Of a DNA stretch of 64,000 nucleotides, positions 44,533 through 54,891 are shown piece by piece. This DNA comes from Rhynchosporium graminicola (lineage: Eukaryota; Ascomycota; Leotiomycetes; Helotiales; Ploettnerulaceae): positions 183,913 to 247,912 of the forward strand of contig FJUW01000071.1 in assembly GCA_900074885.1 (NCBI GenBank). Direction: 5' to 3'. Each line of letters opens with the position of its first letter. Within the stretch, counting starts at the first letter, position 1. The position numbers were made by a program, and so were the translations under genes. Under the pieces are notes generated by a model. The model saw only the letters and a program-made list of their open reading frames with translations, was not told the origin of the DNA and did not search any database.

Positions 44533-46785
44533 GTAAGTTATCCCATCTGATTCTTCCAGCTCCTCTACATATTCTATCTATCTATGGTCGGTCCCGATCA
44601 TGTTCGTCTGCCATCACTGTTGCGATTCTCAGGCACCCCCTAACTTGCTTCTTGCTTTTAGTGACACAGTAACTGGGCGAAAAGAACAGAAATACTAGAT
44701 CTGGGCTACACATTACAATTCTCATCCCCTGAAGAGTACTTACGAGAGACCTCAGTAGATGGAAACACGAGCAGAGAGCCATGTCCGTTACTCCAACGCA
44801 GAGCCAACGCTCTAGGGTCACAATCATTCAGTGAGTCCATCAAATGCGCAGCATACTTTCAATGCTAAAATCACACCATCTAATCATCCTCGCTTGCTAT
44901 CAGCTAGCACACCGTCTTCTGAAAGACACATCTGTGCTGAAAGATGCTGACTCGCTACTGTGTCAGACTCAGCAGGATTCTTCGATGATGCAGCACCCAT
45001 CTCCCATACCACAGATCTCATCCAATTGATAGGTTAAGTTGCGCAAATAAAGGCAAAGGGACACCCACAACTCACCACGTTACGAAGCAGCAGCAAGGTA
45101 TCTGCCGCTCAGTCCGCTGCTCTTTTTCATCTAGCTTAACCTGTGCGAATACCGGCACTTCAAAGAACCGAATGCTGAAGAGAATGAAGTGTCCGCAGGT
45201 ATCTCGATATCTAAGAGAGTCACCATCGCTCGACTTCCCTTTCAAATCGGTTCAGCGCAATTTCTGAGCCCCGCCAACTTTCAAAGTAAGTCATTTCCTC
45301 GATTTGAGCTTCTTCCGTCCCATCTATCCCCATTGCCTCGCCGAATCAAGCTCCAGTCACCACGGCTAAATCTTCAGCCTAGACCCACGCCCCGGATGGG
45401 ATCAAATCGGCTTCGCAAGATTTTTCAGCTTGCAGGTCTACTTGGCAACCGCACACTGCCTACGAAAGAGAAGACCCGCCGCCTGAATGATGAACGCCGC
45501 CGATCTTCAGGTGGGTGAGTCATGTGCTGATGATTGACATTCGAAGACTGATGATAAGTTTTTGTGTAGTAGACATCTCCTACAAACGGGCCTTCTTCTT
45601 GTCACGATTGGCACCTTCACTCCTCCCAAGTCTCTCACGACTGTTCGGTGAATCAAATTCTCCCGTGCTGCCATACCACAATTTTTGTCGCATGCTCGCT
45701 CAGGCAGAAGTTGGACCACGAAGACCACCGGTTTTGGAGCTTCGACCAATCTCTCCAAACTGACAGCTCAAGCGCAACTTACTCATGCAGGAAGCGAAAG
45801 TCATGTGGCAAAGAAGTAAGCGCTTGTTGCTTTGCTACGGTCCTTTGATACTCAGTGCGATTTGCAGATTTTGTGGTATGGTCCAAGTTCCTCGCCAAGT
45901 TCCTGGCTATACGCAGGCTGACACTATCTCGCTTAGCACTCGGCGAACGTAAATAGTTCAAAGGCCGAGACCTCATTGCACTATTCGAAGATATCATGCA
46001 GATGGCTGTTGATGGGTTGAGAGTGCCTCGGTATCTCGATCGTTTAGAGTCAGCAGCGACAGCGGTATAAGTACTTGGAACTCAGGGAAATTCAGCATGC
46101 CTACCCAATATTCGATTCAATACTCGACGACCCCGAAACTCAGGATCCAGCTCCTTGTCATAGGTATGTTTTGCCATATTGCGCGAATATCAGCGAATGC
46201 AAACCCCAGAGTATTATTTGGAACAATTGCAATTACTGCACTATGCTGGCTCGATATCGGTGCTGACTTTTTGAGTAGATAATCCTCGACCGCGCTCTCT
46301 CGGGTCGCAGCAGAATCATCCGAACACTATTCCGCAACATTCCGTGGAGAAGCGACCGATCAATTCACAATTTGCACGCTTCACAGCCAAGGGAAATTCG
46401 ACACCCTTTCGTACATGTTCCTCGTCGGGATCAACCATTGTCAATCAGTTCTTGGTCTCAAAGTACTCTTGCACTTTCGGCAGTAACTCATTCACTCATA
46501 CCATCCTTCCCGTCGACGGGTTCCGGCGTATGCTTTGGCCGAGGTGTGGCTCGAATCGATCCTCTCGTTATGATCTCGTTACCAATGGTTACGCCGTTGA
46601 GCATGTCTACGTTGTCCAAGGTTCTGGTGGTAGTCTCCCGCCATAACCTGCTACGCTTGCGGTATTTCGCTCGACCCTTTCATGGACATGCTTCTTCCAG
46701 GCATACCCACCTAGGCCACAACAATCAGTGTGGCGACTCCTATGCAGGCACGAGTTACCAATGTACCAGCAGTCACAGCTGCTAA
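44533..46785. other. Decayed coding fragments, no intact gene
   Basis: Short protein-like stretches occur in shifting frames, for example one reading D-L-I-A-L-F-E-D-I-M-Q-M-A-V-D-G-L-R-V-P near 45,970-46,030. None extends and none has a recognisable domain. The interval looks like the remains of one or more genes. Confidence 0.35.
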
Positions 46786-47659
46786 TCAGGGGAGGACCGA
46801 TTAATCTTGCTGGACGAGCTTTGTACAGGTGCCAAAGAGGCAATGAAGTTTCTTGCCAAGAACAACATTCCAGTTTCGTTCTCTGCCGGAAGCCGAAAGC
46901 TTCCAAGACTCATCTTCTTGCCGGGATGACTGCTCTCTGCTCAACGATTGGCATATGAGTGGCTTCTGTTGATGAAAGAAGTATTTATTGACAACGGTGT
47001 TGTGGTTGAAAAGTATGATGTTACTAGAATTGCCGATCCTCACAAGATTGATGCACTACTCTATAGATGAGGTAGCAAGACTGAATGCGTCCGAGCAAAG
47101 GATACTGTGGCTATAATCCTGTCTTTTGGGATTGAATCTCCCTTCATGGAATATGCTTTGTCGAAGTAAATTGACGGAGGTACGTTGACCGATATTACTG
47201 ACAACGGTTCAAGAGACGTTTCCTCAAGCTGGATTCCATGCGACATTCCTTTTCTGTCTCCTCATTTTCCAATAAGCATCGCTGACCACGGTTTTTTTTG
47301 CAGAGAAAGAAGCTACAAAGCAGCTGATGGCTGGATTCCAAAATGGTCTGGACAAGATCATCGCCAAGCGACACCCGCATCCTCTGCCCAGGGCAATGAC
47401 ATACCTCGCTTACATGTTGCTTTGGTTCGGTCTCCCCATCTCTCTGCCTTCTTACAAAAAGCACGACTTCATCGCAAAGGCCATCGCCAGACATTCTGGC
47501 ATGAGGGATCTCTCGGAGATCACAGTCCTTGGCGAGAAAGTCCTCTCGGCCATTGAAAAGGACTCTAAGCAGGGCAAGATCGTGTGCACCATCCAGCAGA
47601 CGATGCTGCACCAGACACCAGAGTGCAACGTCTGCTGGAGGAGGTGTCAGAGAAGGTAG
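46786..47659 (+). pseudogene. Gene relic of unknown family with preserved splice sites
   Basis: One plus-strand frame from 46786 reads like a protein: E-D-R-L-I-L-L-D-E-L, A-K-E-A-M-K-F-L-A-K-N-N-I-P-V, then K-I-D-A-L-L-Y-R and G-I-E-S-P-F-M-E-Y-A-L. It is broken by three stops. A GTACGT donor near 47,180 and a T-rich acceptor (TTTTTTTTGCAG, ending about 47,303) join it in frame to a second exon. That exon carries K-E-A-T-K-Q-L-M-A-G-F and a hydrophobic segment (Y-L-A-Y-M-L-L-W-F-G-L-P-I). I do not recognise the family. The stops and the loss of any upstream start show it is not functional as read. Confidence 0.45.
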
Positions 47660-48245
47660 ACGAGGTTGCGAAGCAACCTCGTCTATCCGAAGTCTCAAGG
47701 ATCTGGAGGTGTTTGTGTCCAGGCTGCTCTCTTCAATGCAAGTCTTCTACTTCCGAGGTGGTATATTTGAAACATGTACTGACTCCTTCGAAAGACACTG
47801 AATATCTATCGTGACACGATAGCGAGCAGTGTATACTTGAGAGAAGTGTGAAGAAGAGTTTAAGTGTGTACTGATCATTCAGATACGTTGATAGATTGTT
47901 CAGATCCTTGTCGTTGATCACAAACGAGGACATAACTCTGCCGATGTCTTCCCCTAATATTTCTCGCCAAACACAACAACATTCGCTAAACTCTTTTGGG
48001 TAGTAAGCATTTTCCCGGCGATCAAAATTGTAGTTAGCTTGTTGACGACAATACGCTGAATACCCCCAAACTTCTGTGTCACTTTTCCCGGTCTCGATCC
48101 GTGTCTCCTTACCAGCATAATCCAGGACACCGCAACCTTGTGCACACTCGAATGACAGCCCATCAATCTAAAAGAGCACTGGAGCTTGCCAACTCAAGCT
48201 CGAAGAAGTACCATCCCCCGAAACAAGTCAAACCGGGAGGTCACT
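47660..48245. other. No gene seen
   Basis: Short unrelated frames only. This separates the gene relic from the repeated-motif block. Confidence 0.4.
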
Positions 48246-48970
48246 CCAATTGCTGTTCAAGTGTGTTCGTAAAGTGCAAGAGGAACACCCCAGCAGAAAT
48301 CAATCCAACAACGGCCGTCTGCTGGGGTGGTCCCTGGGTCCTCATCCTGACTCTCCCAAGGTCAAAATCTCGGTAACTGTCATCTCTTCCAGCGGTGGAA
48401 TTGATGAGCCCATGATTCTATTAGAAGAGTCTCTCAGTACAAGCCTCTCAACTTAGCTTCTTGGGTCGATCCCGCAAGTGGTTTGTAGAGATCACCATGG
48501 CCCAACAAAGATCGATGTTCCGAGGTCGGTCCAGTTGCTGTTCAAGTCCATCTTGAACCCAGTCAAGAGATGAATGCCGCACCGGGGCATTGGTGGGGTT
48601 CCAGCATCGTTGCATGGAACAAGATGATCAGCAATCCAGAGGCAATGGACCCGGCATCATTGCCCCTGCTCGCAGCGCGGCCATGTCTACGCCTATCTAT
48701 CTCACCAACAATAATCGCTACGGCGCTCTCAGCCGTGAGCAGAGTAGCGGCGATGATGAGATGATGTTCAAAGGCCGTCAAAACTTCTGAGATACCGGGG
48801 ATCAGTCCAATTGCTGTTCATGAAGCCGCTCCAGCGCGCAAGCGTTGTGCATTCTGTCCTGTCTTGACCGATATATCCAGCAGAAGTTTATTAGCACGAA
48901 CCCAGAGCTTGTTGAAAGAATCGCCATAAGCCGAAAAATGAGCTTCGAGGGCACTTCAATTGCTGTTCAA
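48246..48970 (+). repeat. Four dispersed copies of a 15-bp P-I-A-V-Q/H coding motif
   Basis: Near-identical 15-mers occur at 48246-48260, 48531-48545, 48807-48821 and 48956-48970. In one plus frame each they read P-I-A-V-Q, P-V-A-V-Q, P-I-A-V-H and S-I-A-V-Q. The flanking bases are only partly alike (G, then a base-rich CA/TC stretch before it). Related peptides, P-P-F-A-V-H and P-P-I-A-V-H, occur at 51296-51313 and 52374-52391. This looks like repeated remains of one exon rather than a satellite, since spacing is irregular (285, 276 and 149 bp). Confidence 0.55.
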
Positions 48971-49573
48971 CAAGCACTTCATTGGGGGGCGCCGCGGCGG
49001 CCTTGTGCTGCAGCGTGGCAAGAGTAGAGTGAACTGGACCAAGTGTGAGTTTAACCCCATCCTGTACAGCCCGCTCATCAACCATCTACTATGTAATCGA
49101 GCAGCGCTTCCCCTTACTTTGAACCTAAAAAAAGTAGGGATAAAGACCGTCATCGCCACAGATGGCGAGAATTAGAATCGGTCCTTGGGGGGGACCTAGG
49201 ATAGCATTCTCCACCTGCGAAGTGTTTAACTAACTTTGAGTTACCATTTAGTCACTTTGTTCCCAGGCAAATTCATTACAAATGTCTTAGCCTCGGAAGC
49301 CTCAGCTAAGCCCTATGCCTACCACCGGACGATAATGACTGTTATCATCATCCTCCCCGCCCTCCTCGTTTCGCCACAAATAACAATGCCTATGGCCCCT
49401 CAAGGCTGAGCCTGGAAACGACGACGATGAGAGATGATCTGTAAGGATCGTCGGAAATGGCCATTGAATCAACAATGCCAAAGGGGTCTCCATCGAAAAT
49501 GCTGAGTCCAAGGAAGCCTCCTCGATATTTCTCGACAACCATACCGAATGGCTACAAAAACAAAAAAGTGCCA

Positions 49574-49923
49574 CAATGACGGTATCCCGCTTGACTCTTT
49601 CATACTCAATTATTGAGTATATCAACGATCTTGCAAGGTGGGAACTTGAATACAGGAAGAAAATCAGTTCAGAAACCTTCCTGGGGACGGGTTCCCACCT
49701 GACAAGATCGAAGAAGGCACTAGTCGTGGTGTCTTCGTTGGTCAGTTTCGCAAGATAATCGGCCTCGCTACAATGCCGTTATCCCGCTTGACTCTTTCAT
49801 GCTCAATTTTTGAGTATATCAACGATCTTGCAAGGTGGGAACTTGAATACAGGAAGAAAACCAATTCAGAAACCTTCCTGGGGACGAGTTCCCACCTGAC
49901 AAGACCGAAGAAGGTACTAATCG
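49574..49923. repeat. 153-bp direct duplication (49574-49726 and 49771-49923)
   Basis: Two 153-bp copies without gaps differ at about ten positions and are separated by 44 bp. Both contain ACTCAATTATTGAG-like palindromic sequence. In one plus frame both read E-Y-I-N-D-L-A-R-W-E-L-E-Y-R-K-K. The differences are not confined to C/T, so this is not a RIP pair. Confidence 0.88.
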
Positions 49924-50138
49924 AAGCCTCTGCTTTCTTGTTCAGTTTTGGCAAGGCATTGGCCTCCGGAGCTGGAGGTCCAACTGCTACGGTTGAAGTT
50001 GTCAAGAAGCTCGTAGGAGGCGGAGGTGTGGGAGATAAGGGCGATGTCTCTTCTGGTGTCCTCAAAAGACTAGTTTGCAGCCTAACCAACTGCCTAGCCT
50101 GTTCGAGCCTGAGTGGGAAAGTTCTGAAGTCCGTCAAG

Positions 50139-52792
50139 ATGTCTACCATGGAGAAGAAGGAGAAGATGCTCGCAGGAGTATTGTGCGTCGGTATCCCGAG
50201 GAGATCTAGGTGTTTTACTTGGACGAGACAAACTCCTACGTCTTTGCTGCTGAAACGATGGACTATGCTTCTACTGAAAGCGGAAAGCGTAATTGATGAA
50301 GGCAATATCTTCTCAAGCTGCTGGAATATGGGTGGAGGAGGGAATGCTCGAGAAGGATCTTCTCGTTCAAAGAAGGTTTCTAGAAGCTTTTCTTATCTTC
50401 CTGTAAGTTTGACCGCCTGGCTAGAAGTGTCATTTGTGAGGGTAACTAATACCTTCCAGCTTTGCCAGAAGAACATGATGAGTGTCTATGGGTGGAACAG
50501 CCACTCGAAAATGCAGCGATATCGACGACTGAGAAAAAGGAAAAGTTGGAAGCCCATAGGTTTGCTGACTGGCTGTCATGGAGAAAGAAGCATCTCCGGA
50601 ACAAGCATATGCTGAGGTTAATTCCTCCCGAATTTGAGAAATATACAAGGTAGATTACTTGTTTCCAATTTCAAAAAGCGTTGTTGATAAAGGCAATAAG
50701 TTTCCCCTAACCGTTGGAAGGGCAAGGACCGGATGGGACTTCCTCCGTCCCTCCGGGGAACTTGCTAGCCCAACCAGCACGACCCTTGGTGCAGACACTG
50801 TCGAACACTAATACAGTTCAAGTACGTATAAGTCTTTTGACAATAACCGTCTTCTCATGATCAACCTTACTTTGCTCGAGAGTTGTAGCTAAAATACCAG
50901 TAGGCACGCATCAATGCTATTGTTCAGTCATTTGCGTCCGATGCTCTCACAAACCGACGCGAGAAAGTTTACTGTGATAGTTGGATCCATGACAAAGTGC
51001 GGCTTTCCTTTCTTCTACCGATGGACGGTATAGCAGGTATTCTGCAAATATGGCGTTTATTACCCTTAGCAGAAAGCGTGGTTGATGAAGGCAATATGTT
51101 CACCTGTCTGCACCGGGGGAGTGCCCCCTCGAACTCTTCAAGATGTCGACGACTGAAAAGAAAGAGAAGTATGCGGACAGTGTGTTGTTAGTTATCGTGG
51201 ATAGAAGTACAAGACACACAAGCCATGGTCACAATCGGCGAGCATACGAGAACACCTCGAGCTGCTTCATCATGGGGTGTATCTGTGTCGCCGGTCCACC
51301 TTTCGCTGTGCATATCTCCATGGATAGCATCAAACTTGTCAGGGAGCTTTACCTGCTCCAGCCATATCGATAATTCAGCAAACAGCGTAGTCGACGAAGG
51401 CAATATCTCTCTTGCAAAACCAATTTCTGATCCCGGTGACCAGTTCTTCGGAACTGGATCTGCGGACATGTGCCAGAAGGGTTCCAAGAAAATGGGCGGA
51501 AATGCTTGTTGCCAGGGAGTCAAATCTGTCAAGTACATGAGCGCTGGTAAATATTGTGGAGTGTACAAGGAAGTCGTCGGCATAGACCAGTACAAACAAC
51601 AGGAAGCCAAAGCAATTCAGTGGTGGACCCGCTCCGTTCGAAGAAGAGGTATGTTGACCATTGTACCACTTGAGTACAACATGCTGTTACTGACAGGATA
51701 GCACAGTTGTCAGTCCACTTAGAAGTCCCCGTTGTAGCCTAGCAATGTGCTGTCTACACTCTGAAGAAGGCTGGGAAGCTTCCGCGCTTCCAAATGTGCA
51801 CGCTCCGTTCCGTGCGCGGCCAAAGAAATTTCTCACGAATTTGAGAAATATACAAAGATCACAATTGTGATCATGGAGCGGCCTTCTGGCCTCGTGAGTA
51901 AGTTGAATGTCTCCCTATGCTATCAAGCTATTTTAAGAGATGCAAATTCAAAACCTCTTTAATCGTTTCGGCTCCGATTTCGTTCTAATGGGAGAGTCCG
52001 ACTAATGTTTAAAGGATCTTTCGTCTCACTGGTGCTGGGCTGGCAACGCCCGTGAATATGGGATTGCCAGCCAACGTCGGAATAGGAAGCCAGCAGGGCT
52101 GCTGTTTTGTGTGTTACCGCCAGCAGAGAGCGTGGGTGATGAAGGCAATATCTTTAGTGAGTTGATGTTTCTCCTGCTCTGTTTTTGAGGTGCACTTGAT
52201 TATCCACTAGCTCGGTCCTAGCTTCAAATCTTGCACAAGCTCCTTCTATAACATGAAACTGACAGATCACGCAGTCACAGTCTGCCTCGATACGAGATCG
52301 TGCTCTGACTCGTGTGGGGCACATGAAGATTGGTTTCTTTGTTTGTCAAGTGATCGGTGGCGGTGCTGCTGGTCCTCCGATCGCAGTTCATAGCTTCCTC
52401 AGCCTTCCTGGAAGGGCAAGCAAGCTTTGCCTGCTCCAGAGCATTGGTAAGTTCTCCCAGCCCCAAGAGGGTGTAGAGATTTTCGCAAATTTGGAAGCAC
52501 TTATCGAAATGAAATATAGAAAACGAAGCTGACTATGAATTGATCCAGTCTTGAAGCACGAGACTCTAAGAGAAACGGTTCCTTCCGCCTTTCAGGAAGG
52601 GCCGCGTGTGAGTGGTCATGGAAATCGTTGGTTTTTATAAGGAGAACGCTGACAAAGGGGGATGAGGTTTGGGATATGTTTGAGAATGTGAGAGTGACGG
52701 AGCTGGGGAGTGGGGTAGTAGATAGTCGGACAGCTATGTATTTTTAAATGAGTGTTTGATGGATCGTTGACGAGCAGTTCGATGAAGGCAAT
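50139..52792 (+). pseudogene. Scrambled tandem array of decayed paralogous coding units
   Basis: Two peptides recur on the plus strand. M-S-T-(M/T)-E-K-K-E-K is at 50139-50165, 50519-50545 (I-S-T-T) and 51143-51169. (E/K/N)-S-V-(V/I/G)-D-(E/K)-G-N is at 50283-50309, 50674-50700, 51072-51098, 51381-51407 and 52126-52152, with a trace at 52775-52792. Between copies many bases differ at plus third codon positions (GTA/GTT/GTG for V, GAT/GAC for D, GAA/GAG, AAA/AAG), the mark of former coding selection on this strand. A 20-bp block encoding E-F-E-K-Y-T is identical at 50629-50648 and 51836-51855. Acceptor-like AG or CAG stands just before several S-V-V-D copies. No unit is intact: frames shift within each. 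The parent gene is unknown. Confidence 0.5.
52330..52532 (+). pseudogene. FAD-monooxygenase-like dinucleotide-binding fragment
   Basis: One open frame reads V-I-G-G-G-A-A-G-P-P-I-A-V-H, with the GxGxxG signature of a Rossmann FAD-binding site. It continues L-P-G-R ... L-C-L-L-Q-S, then E-G-V-E-I-F-A-N-L-E-A-L. This is the pattern of salicylate-hydroxylase-like flavoprotein monooxygenases (beta strand ending in an acidic residue, then G-x-G-I-x-I-x-A-N). The fragment has no ATG of its own and stops at 52532. It is probably the best kept exon of the decayed family that fills 48-53 kb. Confidence 0.4.
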
Positions 52793-54079
52793 TGAGCAGA
52801 ATTACTACTTCTCGGCTGAGAAAGACTCGATAGACTCAGAGCAGGACGTGAAAAGGAAGCAGAAATATGAGTATTACGGAAAGTGCAGGTAGAGTGGCGC
52901 GAAGAGCAGGTACCAAATAATGTGACATGGCATGATATCAAGCTGAGTTGCTAACAGAAAGCTTTGTCATCGACATGACTGCTACAGTAAGAGAAAGTAG
53001 AAATATGCTTGGCTTGCCATTCGAGACCAAGCCAACTCATCAGCAAAGCAAACCCTATAGAGCAGTCAGAACTCGTTGTAAAATCCGCAAATAAGGCTAT
53101 AAAATTAAGAAGTAAGGCCACGGGATAGCCATGTGGCTTGAAACGATTCCTCGGTCACATCTTCAGAGGAAATCTGGACTTGAGGTAACACACAGTAATC
53201 ATCATACCATCCAGTCTTCCCTTCACCGAATACACGAACTTGCTTCATCTCGACTCCGAAAGCAACTCATGAAGCAACTGGCCTGGTACCTAGCAAGAAG
53301 AGGCCGACCGGGTTGCCGCGCCCGTATTCTATGATAGAAATACAGGTTTTCGGATATTATTTGTTGCATGGATGGCTTCTTACTGGTAGATATAGCGACG
53401 TGCTTCCCTTTTCAAGTGCCAAGTCCTGAATGGATTACTGTACAGTACAATGCGAGCGGTATTTTGGAGTCTTTCTCCCGTCTTGGGGATCTCGATGGTT
53501 GCGAGGGAGCGAGCGGATGGAAGGGAGACGGGGAGTGATGAGGTGATATGTGAGTGAGTGAGAGTGAGATTGACGCGTATCTTGCGCTGTTCTTCTCGCT
53601 CGGGTCGATCATGGATGGGATCGATGGGATAGTTCACGACGCGGGAAGGAAGCTTGTTTACCCCGTTATTATGATCGTATAATGTGACTGAAGTACGGTG
53701 TGTGAGGCGAGTTAAGTCGGGTTGTGTGTGGTGTGCCTCGAGGGACCTTTTGTAGATGTTGTTGACACCGAAGCAAGCGTCTTTGATTCCCAAGTTGATA
53801 GATATAACATCTTATGGAAGTTAGTCCGTGAGTCCGTGACTGTGAACCTCGAAATTTTATCCCGTCCTCCAGAGTCTGTTGTGGTTTTGAAGTTTTACAT
53901 TGTCAGAGTTTCAGACTCGTTTTGGGTCTTTTGTAGAGAGAGAGAGAGAGATGGATATATTGAAATATCCCCGAGTCGAGTCGGCCGAGTCACAATTGAG
54001 CTATGAGCTGTGAAGCTGCTCGTGATTGATACCACCTCTACTTATCGTTCATCCATCCGTTCCTTGGCAACCTCTACTC
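52533..54079. other. No gene seen; far upstream region of the OSH gene
   Basis: Short frames without domains. A GA-dinucleotide run lies at about 53,934-53,950. Confidence 0.45.
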
Positions 54080-54087
54080 CTCTCCTC

Positions 54088-54137
<50 letters not shown>
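54080..54137. repeat. (CT)n tract upstream of the OSH gene
   Basis: A nearly pure CT-dinucleotide run of about 58 bp, about 750 bp before the start codon, followed by CCCATC-type repeats to about 54,175. CT tracts are common in fungal promoters and leaders, where they can mark transcription start regions. Function here is inferred only. Confidence 0.8.
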
Positions 54138-54139
<2 letters not shown>

Positions 54140-54560
54140 GCCCATCCACATCCCCATCCCTATCCCCATCCCATCAACCGGGGCCATCACGTGCTGGGCA
54201 GACGTCATGCTGCGTTGCCCCAAACCTAAGGGCCGGATGCTTGTTCGAGGTGGCCCGTGCGTGGGAGACGAGGAGAGGACAGGACAAGGACAGGTCAGGT
54301 GAGCGAGGGCGGGCGAGATGGCTCTACGAACCGACCCTCCCTAATCATCTAGACTCCTAGAGCATCGCATCTCAACCTCACTTTACTGCACTGCTCTTGA
54401 CTTGCTTGCTTGCTTTTCTTCTGCACTTCCGGATTGATCACAGATCAGAGCGTGCTACGTGCGTGCGTTTGCATGCGGTGCATACTTGCATATCAACAAC
54501 AATATCAACAACGACGGCGACAACGACAACATTAGACCCGAACAAAGGCAGACAAGACAG

Positions 54561-54582
54561 AGAGCAGACAGACAGACAGACA
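54561..54582. repeat. (CAGA)n microsatellite in the OSH leader
   Basis: About five CAGA units lie roughly 310 bp upstream of the proposed start codon, after a CAACAA-rich stretch typical of an unstructured fungal 5' leader. Confidence 0.7.
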
Positions 54583-54891
54583 GGTTACGTACGTGGGGTG
54601 CTGCGTCGCCCTTGCACCGCAGCGAGCGTGGATACGAGGCGTGCATCAACTGCCACCAATCACTGGGCCAGGCTCGAGCCACTTGCTTTACTGTACTGTA
54701 CGGAGTTGGACTGAAGAAGGTGTGTCCTCCCGTCTTATCGTCGACCCATGCTCTTCCCTGTTGAGTTGAGCATCCCCGCGTGGAGTGTCTTGATGAGTGT
54801 CATCTCTAATGAACGTCGGATTTCTACAGTGAGGCTTTGAACCGCTCTGGTTAGCTCGAATACCCGGAGTTAGAGGCAAACGCTGCTCAAC

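Noticed and set aside
49742..50305. 187-codon minus-strand frame overlapping the duplicated block
   Set aside because: It overlaps a plus-strand frame that carries both recurrent array peptides with plus-strand synonymous changes. The minus frame has no domain.
51375..51599. Minus-strand frame containing V-Y-A-D-D-F-L-V, reminiscent of a Copia reverse-transcriptase box
   Set aside because: No other RT motif lies around it, and substitutions among the repeated flanking units fall on plus-strand third codon positions, so the coding strand is the plus strand.
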